From positions 1 through 64,000 of the forward strand of contig NZ_SRYR01000008.1 in the NCBI RefSeq assembly GCF_004794105.1: a stretch of 64,000 nt of DNA, read 5' to 3'. This DNA comes from Clostridium sartagoforme (GTDB lineage: Bacteria > Bacillota > Clostridia > Clostridiales > Clostridiaceae). This document shows, one piece after another, positions 36,023 to 45,020 of the stretch (the stretch's first letter is position 1; every line of letters begins with the position of its first letter). The notes under the pieces are model-generated. The model made no database searches. It had not been told where the DNA came from and saw nothing but the letters and a program-made list of their open reading frames with translations. A program made the position numbers and the translations under genes.

Positions 36023-36910
36023 CTAGCTATTTACATATTCAAAGCTAGCCATATTACTATCTAAGTCAAATATTAATTCATCTTTTTTATAAAACTTAAA
36101 GTTTGCTTTACAAATCAAGTTTTCATATATAGTTCTAACCATTTCTCCTCCATTAGGAGCTAGAAGGCCTTGTGGAGATAATTCTTTTATTTTTACTTGT
36201 AGTTTATAAGCCCCTCTTTTTATTACTAATCCTTTTTCATCATATGAGACTAGCTTAACTCCATTATATGTAGCCAATCTATACTCTCTACCTTTATAAT
36301 AAACTACTGCTATACATCCCTTAAATTCAAAACCTAAAAATGGTATATTAGCAATAGATACCATAATGCTAGTATCCTCTAATGAAAAATCATTACATTG
36401 TACCCATAAATACCTCTTAGGAAATGATCTCCCCCAATCTTTTTCTATGTATCCAAGATCATTATTAAAAATTATTTCTTTATTATTTAATGTTAAAGTT
36501 CCATTTACTTCATGATTTAAGCTTAAAACACCATGGAAGCATTCCATAAATGGAAAGTATGCAAAAGGCCCCATAATATCCCCCTTTATTGGAGTAATAT
36601 CACTATAAATAAGCCTACCCTTAATATTAATATCTTTACTTTTAATATTTAAAATTAACCCCTTCGTAGAAAAAATACTATCTTTTATTTTTATTGTAAG
36701 CTTATCATCACTTATAGAAAAATCTTTAAAATCATAATTAACATTATATGCTTTTTCTTCAGTTATTATTTGAATAAAAGCATACTTACTTTCGTCTTTA
36801 CTAATATTAATTCCAGGTATAAGGGCTATACTATTCTCTTTAGATTGTTGTTTAAAATACCAACCTTCAAAAAAACTTTTCTTCTTATGATAATTATCAC
36901 TCTTCTTCAT
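36023..36910 (-). CDS. Tocopherol-cyclase-like protein (lipocalin-like, unknown role)
   Basis: A 295-aa protein of the tocopherol cyclase (PF14249-type) family, recognised by FFEGWYFKQQ near residue 13, GPFAYFPFMECFHGVLS, DLGYIEKDWGRSFPKRYLWVQCN and the beta-rich remainder. Plant members cyclise tocopherol precursors, but bacterial clostridial versions have no known substrate. It has no signal peptide. It overlaps the end of the FAD/Rieske gene by 14 bases and is downstream of it, indicating a shared operon. A function in lipid or quinone chemistry would be speculation. Confidence 0.7.
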   Translation of the reverse strand: MKKSDNYHKKKSFFEGWYFKQQSKENSIALIPGINISKDESKYAFIQIITEEKAYNVNYDFKDFSISDDKLTIKIKDSIFSTKGLILNIKSKDINIKGRLIYSDITPIKGDIMGPFAYFPFMECFHGVLSLNHEVNGTLTLNNKEIIFNNDLGYIEKDWGRSFPKRYLWVQCNDFSLEDTSIMVSIANIPFLGFEFKGCIAVVYYKGREYRLATYNGVKLVSYDEKGLVIKRGAYKLQVKIKELSPQGLLAPNGGEMVRTIYENLICKANFKFYKKDELIFDLDSNMASFEYVNS

Positions 36911-38342
36911 ACTTTAACTCTTTAATTGAAGGTGAATCTAATAAACTTCCCTTGTAATCAAACCTTGATCCGTGGCAAGGGCAATCCCATGATAAATCAT
37001 CATTATTCCATTTTAATTCACAGCCTAAATGAGGACATTTATTAGATACTGTATGAACTTCTCCATTTTCAGTTTTATAAATTCCAACCTTCTTTCCTTC
37101 ATGTATAATTACATCTGCTTCACCATTATTAACATTTTCAATAGTTGATAGTGGAAGTCTTACCTTTTCCGCTATAAAATTATAGGTAGTTTCAAATCCA
37201 TCTACAGCTAAGTTCTTAATTGATGCTGTAAAATCAAATCTAGTCGGTGAAAATATTTCATTAAAATCATACTCTTTTCCTGTAATTAAACCACTTATTA
37301 TAATTGCAGAAACCATAGATGATGTCATTCCCCACTTATTAAATCCAGTTGCTACATATACATTAGGCATTTCTTTTGAATAATATCCTATAAAAGGAAT
37401 ACCATCAGAAGTAATACAGTCCTGAGCTGACCAGTGATACTCTTCAGTTGAATTTTCATAATGCTTTTTAGCAAAATTTCTAAGCTTATCATAAGATCCA
37501 CCAGCTTCATTATCACCAGTTCTACCACCAGCACCACCAAGTATTAAGTAATCCTTATATCTTCTAAAGGAATATCCTCCATCCTTTTCATCTATGTACA
37601 TTCCATTTAATATTTGAGCATTTTTCAATGCAATAACATATTCTCTTTCTTGATGCATCCTTAAGAAATAAAACCCTGGAACATTTATAATTGGGAAATG
37701 AGTTGCTACTACTATATGCTTTGCTTTAATTTCCCCCTTATCAGTTATTACTGTATTTTCCTTAACTTCTATAGCTTTGGTATTTTCATATATAGTTAAA
37801 TCCTTTGCTATAAAATTTAAAAACTTTACAGGATTATAATTAGCTTGATTTTTAAACTTAACAGCCTTTGCAACTTCAAAGGGAAGCTCTGTTTTATCTA
37901 CTAATTCTGCATCAATTCCTAATTTCATAGCTGCTTCATATTCTTTGATAATCTTTTTAGGGTCATCTAGAGAATAAACATAAGCATCTTCTTTTTCGAA
38001 TTCACAATCAATATTATTCTTTTTTATTATTTCTTCATAATTCTCTAAAGCAAGTTTATTGGCATCTGCATATTTCTTAGCATTTTCTTCTCCAAACTCC
38101 TTAATTAATTTATCATATATAATATTATGTTGTATTGTTATCTTAGCAGTAGTGTTAATAGTATTTCCCTTTAATACCTTTCCCCTATCTATTACTATTG
38201 CCTCTACTCCTTTTTCCTTAAGCATATATGCTGTAAGTAACCCTGCAATTCCTCCCCCTATAATTAAAACCTCAACCTCCTTAGAATTATTTAATGCTCC
38301 TCTATCTTTAATATCATAACTTTCACTCCAAATTGATTTCAT
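36897..38342 (-). CDS. FAD-dependent oxidoreductase with C-terminal Rieske domain
   Basis: A 481-aa fusion. The N-terminal part is a DAO-type FAD protein with the dinucleotide motif GGGIAGLLTAYMLKEKG near residue 29 and a late GFNKWGMTSSM segment. The last 100 residues are a Rieske [2Fe-2S] domain with CPHLGC and CPCHGSRF (two Cys plus two His). Such fusions act as oxidases or reductases of small amines; the substrate here is unknown. It overlaps the downstream tocopherol-cyclase-like gene and follows the DtxR-type regulator gene by 31 bases. Confidence 0.88.
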   Translation of the reverse strand: MKSIWSESYDIKDRGALNNSKEVEVLIIGGGIAGLLTAYMLKEKGVEAIVIDRGKVLKGNTINTTAKITIQHNIIYDKLIKEFGEENAKKYADANKLALENYEEIIKKNNIDCEFEKEDAYVYSLDDPKKIIKEYEAAMKLGIDAELVDKTELPFEVAKAVKFKNQANYNPVKFLNFIAKDLTIYENTKAIEVKENTVITDKGEIKAKHIVVATHFPIINVPGFYFLRMHQEREYVIALKNAQILNGMYIDEKDGGYSFRRYKDYLILGGAGGRTGDNEAGGSYDKLRNFAKKHYENSTEEYHWSAQDCITSDGIPFIGYYSKEMPNVYVATGFNKWGMTSSMVSAIIISGLITGKEYDFNEIFSPTRFDFTASIKNLAVDGFETTYNFIAEKVRLPLSTIENVNNGEADVIIHEGKKVGIYKTENGEVHTVSNKCPHLGCELKWNNDDLSWDCPCHGSRFDYKGSLLDSPSIKELKYEEE

Positions 38343-38373
38343 AGTATCACTCCTAAATAATAATATTTTCTTA

Positions 38374-38826
38374 TTATTTAGTCTTACCTAATTTCTCTTT
38401 AATTATTGGATGATTATTAATTATTTCTATAAAGTTTTCAATTTTCTCAAAGGTATCTTTACTTAATACATGTTCTATCTTTTCTGTTTCTTCTAATACA
38501 TTTTTAGTAACTCCTATAATTTTTAAAAACTTTTCAACAGTATTATGTCTATATAATAAATATTCTCCATATATATTCCCGTCTTCAGTTAATCTTATAT
38601 ATCCATATTTCTCATAAGTTACTAAACTTATATCATTTAATTTCTGTATCATCTTAGTTGTGGATGCAGGTCTAACATTAAGCTCCTTAGATAAATCCCC
38701 TACTCTAGTGAATCCCTTATCAGAAGATAATCTATAAATCATCTCGATATAATCCTCCATAGAAGCTGTTATAATCCCTATATTAGACTTCAAATAATTA
38801 TTAAATGTATAAAATCCACCTGCCAC
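38374..38826 (-). CDS. DtxR/MntR-family metal-dependent regulator
   Basis: A 150-aa winged-helix regulator. The helix-turn-helix GFTRVGDLSKELNVRPASTTKMIQKLNDISLVTYEKYG resembles MntR closely. Probable metal ligands are Asp and Glu in SMEDYIEMIY, His in YRHNTVEKFL and Glu plus His in KIEHVLS. It has an N-terminal extension of about 22 residues (MAGGFYTFNNYLKSNIGIITA). Start is GTG 38826 with GGGGG upstream. It probably senses Mn or Fe and may control the FAD/Rieske genes that follow; no classical operator is visible. Confidence 0.85.
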   Translation of the reverse strand: MAGGFYTFNNYLKSNIGIITASMEDYIEMIYRLSSDKGFTRVGDLSKELNVRPASTTKMIQKLNDISLVTYEKYGYIRLTEDGNIYGEYLLYRHNTVEKFLKIIGVTKNVLEETEKIEHVLSKDTFEKIENFIEIINNHPIIKEKLGKTK

Positions 38827-38967
38827 AATATTTCCCCCAAATATTTATTCCTTCAATATATCTATATTTTAGATTACAATATTAATTCATAAATATTTCA
38901 AAGCTTCCACATTTCAAGGTACTATCGGTATAAATGTATTTATATTCAACTATTCTATAAACATAAC

Positions 38968-39020
38968 AAAGAAACTCCTTACTAAACTTAACATAATCAA
39001 GTTTAGTAAAGAGTTTCTTT
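38968..39020 (-). terminator. Terminator of the amino acid ABC operon
   Basis: A 22-bp stem AAAGAAACTCCTTACTAAAC... with one G-U pair, arms 38968-38989 and 38999-39020, loop of nine bases. The T-tail is weak, but the length makes it a likely terminator, 12 bases past the last gene. Confidence 0.65.
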
Positions 39021-39031
39021 ATAGAATATTA

Positions 39032-39772
39032 TTATAAATTTCTTAAGGTACGCTTTAAGAATTCGCGAGTACGTTCTTTCTTAGGATTATTAAAGATTTC
39101 TTCTGGTGCTCCTTCTTCTTCTATTATTCCATCATTCATAAATACTACTCTATCTGCTACTTCTCTTGCAAATTCCATTTCATGTGTAACTACAAGCATT
39201 GTAAGACCTGTGTGAGCAAGTTCCTTCATTACCTTAAGAACTTCTCCTACCATTTCAGGATCTAAAGCTGAAGTTGGTTCATCAAATAATATTACATCTG
39301 GTTCCATAGACAATGCTCTTGCTATTGCAACTCTTTGCTTTTGACCACCTGATAATTGCTTTGGTTTAGCATTTATATATTTTCCCATTCCAACTACATC
39401 TAAGAATTTCATAGCAATTTCTTCAGCTTCTGATTTACTTCTTTTTAAAACCTTAACTTGTCCAACAACGCAATTACTTAATACATTATGATTATCGAAT
39501 AAATTAAATTGTTGAAATACCATTCCTAGCTTAGTTCTATACTTATATATATCGTGATTATCATCTAATATATTTTCATTATTATAGATAATTTCTCCAC
39601 CTGAAGGCTTTTCAAGTAAGTTTACACATCTTAAAAGAGTAGATTTACCTGATCCAGATGAACCTATAATACATACAACTTCACCTTTCTTAACTGAAAA
39701 GTTAATATCCTTTAAAACCTCATGGTCCCCAAAGGATTTATTTAAATGTTTTATTTCTATAACATTCTCCAT
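39032..39772 (-). CDS. Amino acid ABC transporter, ATP-binding protein (lysine importer)
   Basis: A 246-aa GlnQ-type ATPase of the polar amino acid family. Walker [10 protein letters not shown] near residue 36, Q-loop MVFQQFNLF, signature [16 protein letters not shown], Walker [15 protein letters not shown] and switch His VVTHEME are complete. It energises uptake through the permease gene 19 bases upstream. The lysine riboswitch in front of the operon identifies the likely substrate as lysine. It is the last gene of three, ended by the hairpin at 38968. Confidence 0.9.
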   Translation of the reverse strand: MENVIEIKHLNKSFGDHEVLKDINFSVKKGEVVCIIGSSGSGKSTLLRCVNLLEKPSGGEIIYNNENILDDNHDIYKYRTKLGMVFQQFNLFDNHNVLSNCVVGQVKVLKRSKSEAEEIAMKFLDVVGMGKYINAKPKQLSGGQKQRVAIARALSMEPDVILFDEPTSALDPEMVGEVLKVMKELAHTGLTMLVVTHEMEFAREVADRVVFMNDGIIEEEGAPEEIFNNPKKERTREFLKRTLRNL

Positions 39773-39791
39773 TTGATCTCCTCCTTAAAAA

Positions 39792-40559
39792 CTAAACTTC
39801 TTTAGCCTTTCTTGCTATATCTTCCACCCTAGCTACTTGCATTTGATTTCCTGCAATAATGTAGTTTTCTGGTCCATCTATCTTCTTTTCTATAAATCTT
39901 AGTATTCTTGTAATTGTAAATGTCATTATAAAATAAAGAATACATGCTACGAAGAATGACTCAAAGTATCTAAAATTATTCCCTGCTACTGACTTAGTTT
40001 GGAAGAATAATTCAGATACAGCAATAACATTTAATACTGACGTATCTTTAATATTTATAACAAACTCATTACCTGTAGCTGGTAATATATTTCTTACCAC
40101 TTGAGGTAAAACTATATTTTTCATAGTTTGAAAATGGTTCATCCCTATAGCTTGAGCTGCTTCAAATTGACCCTTATCTACAGATATAATACCACCTCTA
40201 ACTATTTCAGCCATATAAGCTCCAGTGTTAATTGAAACTATTAGTAAACCTGCAAATGTTTTATTTATATCTATTGAAAAAGCTGCTGCAGATCCGTAAT
40301 AAATCACCATAGCTTGTACAATCATTGGTGTACCACGGAAAAACTCTATATATGCTGATAAAATTCCATTTACTATTTTTAAAATTATTCTTTTTGCTCC
40401 CTTTTCTGGAACTGGTATAGTTTTTATAACACCAATAACAAGCCCTATTAGAGTACCTACTAAAGTACCTATTATAGATATATATAATGTCACCCATGCC
40501 CCACGAAGAAACATAGGTCCATTCTCTTGCACTATTCTAACTATCCAATCTAAACTCAC
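39792..40559 (-). CDS. Amino acid ABC transporter, permease (lysine importer)
   Basis: A 255-aa permease of the HisM/GlnP type with about five membrane spans and the coupling segment EAAQAIGMNHFQTMKNIVLPQVVRNILPATGNEF. MSLDWIVRIVQENGPMFLRG begins at ATG 40559 with a GGAGG-like site. It is separated from the upstream binding-protein gene by 183 bases that hold the repeat at 40570-40738, which is unusual within an operon and could lower expression of the membrane components. Confidence 0.9.
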   Translation of the reverse strand: MSLDWIVRIVQENGPMFLRGAWVTLYISIIGTLVGTLIGLVIGVIKTIPVPEKGAKRIILKIVNGILSAYIEFFRGTPMIVQAMVIYYGSAAAFSIDINKTFAGLLIVSINTGAYMAEIVRGGIISVDKGQFEAAQAIGMNHFQTMKNIVLPQVVRNILPATGNEFVINIKDTSVLNVIAVSELFFQTKSVAGNNFRYFESFFVACILYFIMTFTITRILRFIEKKIDGPENYIIAGNQMQVARVEDIARKAKEV

Positions 40560-40569
40560 GATAAAACCT

Positions 40570-40738
40570 CCATTTATAAATTAAGAATTAAAAATTAAAA
40601 GTGAAAAATTAAGGAGGTTTTGCACTGCAAAACTTAAAATTCAATTTGTGCGAAACACCTTTTATTCAAAACTCCTTAGGAGTTTTTTCCTTGATTCTTC
40701 ATTTTTCATTCTTAATTTTTCATTATTTTGCTTTGCAA
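40570..40738. repeat. Dispersed AT-rich repeat, copy 5, inside the lysine importer operon
   Basis: Contains TTAAGAATTAAAAATTAAAA, GGAGGTTTTG-cact-GCAAAAC, TGTGCGAAACACC, the module AAACTCC-tta-GGAGTTT, and TTTTTCATTCTTAATTTTTC at the far end. It shares modules with copies at 3819, 16961 and 21036, but the order of parts differs. Confidence 0.6.
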
Positions 40739-40742
40739 AATA

Positions 40743-41558
40743 TTATTGTGCTGCTGGTTGATTTTTAATAGCTTCGTCCATTATTTGTAATCTTTCTTCC
40801 TCTGAAATTCCTTTTAATGCTTCATTTATTTTATCTTTTAATTCACTATCTTTCTTTAGCCCTACAGCAATTGCAGTATCTTCTTCAGAAGTAACAAAAC
40901 CTTCTTTGAATTCTACCATTGTAAAGTTATCATTTGCCATTTGAGCACTTAATGCTTCTGGTCTTTCAGTTACATAGCCATCAATAACTCCTGATTCTAA
41001 GGCAACTCTCATAGCTGGGAAATCACTCATAGCTGGTTGCTTATTAACATTAGGTATTTGGTCTACAACTGTATAATGGAATGTATTTAATTGTCCTGTT
41101 ATCTTAGCTCCTGAAAAATCTTTTAATGTTTGAGCATTTTCATAAGCTCCACCCTTTTTCACTAGCATAACTAAATCTGATTTATAATAAACATCTGTAA
41201 AATCTATAGTTTCTTTACGTTCTGCTGTTGGTGACATACCAGCAATAATTGCATCTATCTTATTTGATACTAATGAAGGAACTAGCCCGTCCCACTCAGT
41301 TTTAACAACAACTAATTTCTTGCCTAAAGAATCAGCTAACTTCTTTGCAATTTGAATATCATATCCACCAGCATATTCTGAACTTCCATCTATTTTAACT
41401 GCTCCATTAGAATCATCTAATTGAGTCCAGTTAAATGGTGCATATCCAGCTTCTAATCCGATTCTAAGTACATCTTCTTCTTCCTTAGATCCACAACCTG
41501 TTAAAGTAAACACTGTAGTAACAATAAATAAAAGTAATAATGATAATTTTTTCTTCAT
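40743..41558 (-). CDS. Amino acid ABC transporter, substrate-binding lipoprotein (lysine importer)
   Basis: A 271-aa family 3 solute-binding protein. A lipoprotein signal (MKKKLSLLLLFIVTTVFTLTGC, lipobox LTGC) anchors it outside the membrane. The binding fold shows the usual EAGYAPFNWTQ opening, YDIQIAKKLADSLGKKLVVVKTEWDGLVPSLVSNKIDAIIAGMSPTAER, and a late second domain. The leader contains a lysine riboswitch and two terminator hairpins, so it should be made when lysine is scarce. Its C-terminal PAAQ and stop codon sit at the edge of the repeat at 40570-40738. Confidence 0.92.
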   Translation of the reverse strand: MKKKLSLLLLFIVTTVFTLTGCGSKEEEDVLRIGLEAGYAPFNWTQLDDSNGAVKIDGSSEYAGGYDIQIAKKLADSLGKKLVVVKTEWDGLVPSLVSNKIDAIIAGMSPTAERKETIDFTDVYYKSDLVMLVKKGGAYENAQTLKDFSGAKITGQLNTFHYTVVDQIPNVNKQPAMSDFPAMRVALESGVIDGYVTERPEALSAQMANDNFTMVEFKEGFVTSEEDTAIAVGLKKDSELKDKINEALKGISEEERLQIMDEAIKNQPAAQ

Positions 41559-41591
41559 GATAAATCTCTCCTTATTTTTTAAAATAAAAAT

Positions 41592-41667
41592 ACCAGCCCT
41601 ATGAGGCTGGTGCTATCTTAAATAATCAGATAAGATATTATAAAAACAAATGAGCCCTTGGGCTCAT
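41592..41667 (-). terminator. Two tandem terminator hairpins of the lysine riboswitch
   Basis: Hairpin 1: ATGAGCCC/GGGCTCAT (41650-41667) with tail TTGTTTTTA. Hairpin 2: ACCAGCC/GGCTGGT (41592-41611) with tail ATTTTTATTTT, ending about 30 bases before the ATG of the binding-protein gene. The bases AGATAGCAC next to hairpin 2 are complementary to GTGCTATCT at the end of the aptamer, giving an alternative pairing. Confidence 0.75.
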
Positions 41668-41705
41668 ATTAAATTCATAATTACTTAACCCTCATCTTTC
41701 CCATT

Positions 41706-41883
41706 TGAGATAGCACAACTTAATAAACCGGGAAGCTTATTAAGACAGTCCTGCAGCTCTTAACTACAGACCCAGCAAGTAATACTGAGAAATATTACAA
41801 ACTTCGGCAAAATCTCCTTCTCCTTAGCTTCAAAGCATTCTCAAGCTCCACTAAAGACTGTTAGGTTTTGCGCCTCTACCTCA
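41706..41883 (-). ncRNA. Lysine riboswitch (L box)
   Basis: The minus-strand sequence has the conserved L-box core: TAGAGGCGC near the 5' end, GGAG and GCCGAAG, then GCTGGGTCTGTAG, GGACTGTC and the closing CTATCTC. The P1 stem pairs TGAGGTAG (41876-41883) with CTATCTCA (41706-41713). L-box riboswitches bind lysine and promote termination in clostridia. It sits in front of the amino acid ABC operon, so lysine uptake is its likely target. Confidence 0.92.
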
Positions 41884-41916
41884 CAGCAAAGTGAGGTATT
41901 TATTAAATTTACATTA

Positions 41917-41945
41917 AGTTTACATCTTATTAACATTAATGTCAA
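41917..41945 (-). promoter_or_regulatory. Promoter of the lysine riboswitch operon
   Basis: Minus strand TTGACA (41940-41945), 17 bases, TAAACT (41917-41922), ending about 30 bases before the aptamer P1 stem. The remaining part of 41946-42144 shows only AT-rich sequence without a clear gene or hairpin. Confidence 0.7.
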
Positions 41946-42144
41946 GAGCTTATCCCATATTTTATTTTTTATATATAATTTATATAATATATATTTTTTA
42001 CACGAGAAAATCTACAATATCTCATAAAACAGCTATTGAAAATAAGCAACAATTCAAAATTTACAGTAAAAAAATGAATAATCTATGAAATTATTTATTC
42101 AAAATTATCAAAAATTGAAACTTCCCTCAATATATCTCTATTTT

Positions 42145-43119
42145 TTAATATAAGTGACAAGCCACTTGATGATTATCGCTTATCTCCTTCATTTCTGGCT
42201 CAACTTGTCTACATTTTTCTGTTGCATATGGACATCTAGTATGGAACCTACAGCCTGAAGGTATATTAATTGAGCTTGGTAAATCTCCCTTTATTATTTC
42301 TATTTCTGACTTTCTAGTTTCTATTGGATCTGCTATTGGTATAGATGAAATAAGTCCTTTTGTATATGGATGAAGTGGGTTTTCATAAAGTTCTTCACTT
42401 TCTGCTATTTCTACTATTTTGCCTAAATACATAACTCCTATTCTATCTGAAATATGCCTTACCATTGATAAGTCATGAGCTACAAATAAATAAGTTAATC
42501 CTAGCTTTTCTTGTAAGTCCTCTAACATATTTACAACTTGTGCTTGAATAGATACATCTAAGGCAGAAATAGGCTCATCACATAAAATAAATTCTGGTTC
42601 TGTAGATATAGCTCTAGCAATTCCTATTCTTTGGCATTGTCCACCACTAAATTCATATGAAAACTTATTTTTATCACTTTTCTTTAATCCAACTAACTTT
42701 AAAATCTCATCTATCTTATTTTCTCTCTCACTCTTACTTAGGTTAGTATGAAGTTTTAATGGCTCTTCTATTAACTCCTTAACAGTCATATAAGGATTTA
42801 ACGAAGAATAAGGGTCTTGAAATATAGTTTGAATCTTACTATAGAATTTCTTCATATCTCTTTTCTTAATATCTGCTATATTAGTTCCATTAAATATTAC
42901 TTCACCTTCCGTTACATCATATAACCTAGTTATAGTTCTCCCTAATGTTGATTTACCACAGCCAGATTCTCCTACTAATCCAAAGGTTTCTCCTTTATTA
43001 ATGTAAAAAGATACTCCATCTACAGCCCTTATCACCTTATTTTCCTTATTGATAATGCTTTTCTTTACAGTAAAATACTTTTTCAGATTTTTTATTTCTA
43101 TTAACGGTTCCTCTTTCAT
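42145..43119 (-). CDS. oppF: Oligopeptide ABC transporter ATP-binding protein F
   Basis: A 324-aa ATPase with Walker A GESGCGKST, the Q-loop IFQDPYSSLNPYMTV, signature FSGGQCQRIGIARAIS, Walker B EFILCDEPISALD and switch His VAHDLS. The C-terminal oligopeptide-specific tail has the four Cys of CRFHTRCPYATEKCRQVEPEM...ACH, which in this family can bind an iron-sulfur cluster. Last gene of the five-gene transporter operon controlled by the T-box. Confidence 0.93.
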   Translation of the reverse strand: MKEEPLIEIKNLKKYFTVKKSIINKENKVIRAVDGVSFYINKGETFGLVGESGCGKSTLGRTITRLYDVTEGEVIFNGTNIADIKKRDMKKFYSKIQTIFQDPYSSLNPYMTVKELIEEPLKLHTNLSKSERENKIDEILKLVGLKKSDKNKFSYEFSGGQCQRIGIARAISTEPEFILCDEPISALDVSIQAQVVNMLEDLQEKLGLTYLFVAHDLSMVRHISDRIGVMYLGKIVEIAESEELYENPLHPYTKGLISSIPIADPIETRKSEIEIIKGDLPSSINIPSGCRFHTRCPYATEKCRQVEPEMKEISDNHQVACHLY

Positions 43120-43136
43120 TCTCTTCTCTCCTTATA

Positions 43137-44162
43137 TCAATTTATTAAAAAGCATCTAGCCTTATGAGTATCAGAGAACTCTTTAAAATCTGGAAGTCCA
43201 TTAAGACATAACTTATTTGCATGCTGACATCTATCTGCAAAAGGACATCCTTTAGGAGGATTTAAAAGAGATGGTGCTGAACCCTTAATAGTTCTTAATC
43301 TTTCTTTTTCTGAGCCATTATTTCTTGGAATTGAATTTAATAATGCCTTAGTATAAGGATGTTTTGCTTCATAGAATATTTCATCTATACTTCCTTCCTC
43401 CATTATTAATCCACCATACATAACTGCCACTCTATCACAAATACTTGCTACAACTCCTAAATCATGTGTAATTAAAATAATTGACATATCATTGCTTTTT
43501 TTAATATCTTTTAATAGCTGTATAATTTGTGCTTGAATAGTTACATCTAAAGCAGTAGTAGGCTCATCAGCTATTAGCAATTTAGGTTTACATGCAATAG
43601 CCATTGCAATTAAAACTCTTTGTCTCATCCCGCCACTAAATTCATGTGGATATTGATTTATTCTTTTTTCAGGTTCTTGAATTCCTACTTCTCTTAGAGC
43701 TTCTATAGCAACTTTCTTTGCCTCATTCTTTTTTATACCTCTAGTTCTTACAATAACCTCTATCAAGTGTTGCCCTATTTTCTTTAATGGATTTAGTGAG
43801 GTCATTGGATCTTGAAATATCATTGAAATTTCTCTTCCCCTTACATTTTCTCCTTTATCTAATATATCTATATCATTAAATAAAACTTTCCCGCTTTCTA
43901 TTACAGCTCCACCTGGCAATAAATTCATAATAGATTTCATTAATACGCTTTTCCCACTGCCAGACTCTCCAACTATTCCTAGTACCTCACCTTTTTTAAC
44001 ATTTAAGTTAACCCCCCTAACAGCTTGAATTTTCTCTCCTTTTACATAAAAGTTAGTCTTTAAATCCTCTATTTTTAATAAATTATTTTTTTCAACATTA
44101 ATATTATTTAATACTTCCTTAATAACATCATTTTCATAAATTTCAACTTCTCTATTTAACAT
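43137..44162 (-). CDS. oppD: Oligopeptide ABC transporter ATP-binding protein D
   Basis: A 341-aa ATPase; Walker A GESGSGKSV, Q-loop IFQDPMTSLNPL, signature FSGGMRQRVLIAMAIAC, Walker B LLIADEPTTALD, switch His ITHDLG, and the Cys-rich tail CPFADRCQHANKLC. The first 28 residues (MLNREVEIYENDVIKEVLNNINVEKN) extend beyond the usual OppD start, but the ribosome site before ATG 44162 and lack of a better start support it. It lies between oppC and oppF. Confidence 0.92.
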   Translation of the reverse strand: MLNREVEIYENDVIKEVLNNINVEKNNLLKIEDLKTNFYVKGEKIQAVRGVNLNVKKGEVLGIVGESGSGKSVLMKSIMNLLPGGAVIESGKVLFNDIDILDKGENVRGREISMIFQDPMTSLNPLKKIGQHLIEVIVRTRGIKKNEAKKVAIEALREVGIQEPEKRINQYPHEFSGGMRQRVLIAMAIACKPKLLIADEPTTALDVTIQAQIIQLLKDIKKSNDMSIILITHDLGVVASICDRVAVMYGGLIMEEGSIDEIFYEAKHPYTKALLNSIPRNNGSEKERLRTIKGSAPSLLNPPKGCPFADRCQHANKLCLNGLPDFKEFSDTHKARCFLIN

Positions 44163-44170
44163 ACTTAGCC

Positions 44171-45016
44171 CTACCTTTCTGCGACCTTAGGTTCTAGATA
44201 CACTCTTAAAACATTTCCTACCTTATTAAAAGAATATATTGTAAATACTATTAGAATCCCTGGTAAAATAGCCATATAAGGTGAACTTTGCAAATTACTT
44301 TGAGCATTTTGAAGCAAGTTTCCCCAAGATGCTGTAGGTGGTTGTATTCCAAGTCCTAAAAAGCTTAATGCTGATTCAGTCATAATAGCTCCAGCTATAC
44401 TTGAGGTAGCAGCTATTATAATGGTTGGAAATACACTTGGTATAATATGCCTAGTTATAATCCTCCAAGAAGTCTCACCAATGGAATTTGCATATAAAAC
44501 ATACTCTCTCTCCTTAATTGATAAGGTTTCTGCTCTAACTAACCTTGCTGTTTCCATCCAAGAAAATAAGCCTATAACAATAATTATTGCTTGTAGTCCT
44601 GGCTTTAAAAATATACTTATAACAGTAACTAATATCATCCATGGAATTGAAGATATTACATCTACTGATCTCATAATAAGATTATCTACCCAGCCTCCAA
44701 AGTATCCACTTATAGTTCCTATAGCGACACCTATACTTGTTGAAATTATCATAGCAAGGACTCCTACAATTAAGGAACCCCTTCCTCCATATATAGTTCT
44801 AACAAAGTAATCTCGTCCTAACTCATCAGTTCCAAAAATATGACTAGCACTTGGAGGTTTGAGTATATTACTAGTGTTTGTAGCACTTGGATCCATTGGT
44901 ATTAAAAAGGCAAATATTGATATTAAAATAATTAAAGTTAAAAATATAATTGCTAATAAAGTACTTTTATTCTTTGTTATTTCATATTTCAAATTACTAA
45001 GTCTTCTATTTTTCAT
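44171..45016 (-). CDS. oppC: Oligopeptide ABC transporter permease C
   Basis: A 281-aa permease of the DppC/OppC family with an N-terminal soluble helix, about six membrane spans and the EAA loop (IGETSWRIITRHIIPSVFPTIIIAATSSIAGAIMTESALSFLGLG). The segment HIFGTDELGRDYFVRTIYGGRGSL is the family hallmark near residue 60. Begins 4 bases after the oppB stop. Confidence 0.94.
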   Translation of the reverse strand: MKNRRLSNLKYEITKNKSTLLAIIFLTLIILISIFAFLIPMDPSATNTSNILKPPSASHIFGTDELGRDYFVRTIYGGRGSLIVGVLAMIISTSIGVAIGTISGYFGGWVDNLIMRSVDVISSIPWMILVTVISIFLKPGLQAIIIVIGLFSWMETARLVRAETLSIKEREYVLYANSIGETSWRIITRHIIPSVFPTIIIAATSSIAGAIMTESALSFLGLGIQPPTASWGNLLQNAQSNLQSSPYMAILPGILIVFTIYSFNKVGNVLRVYLEPKVAER

Positions 45017-45020
45017 ATCA

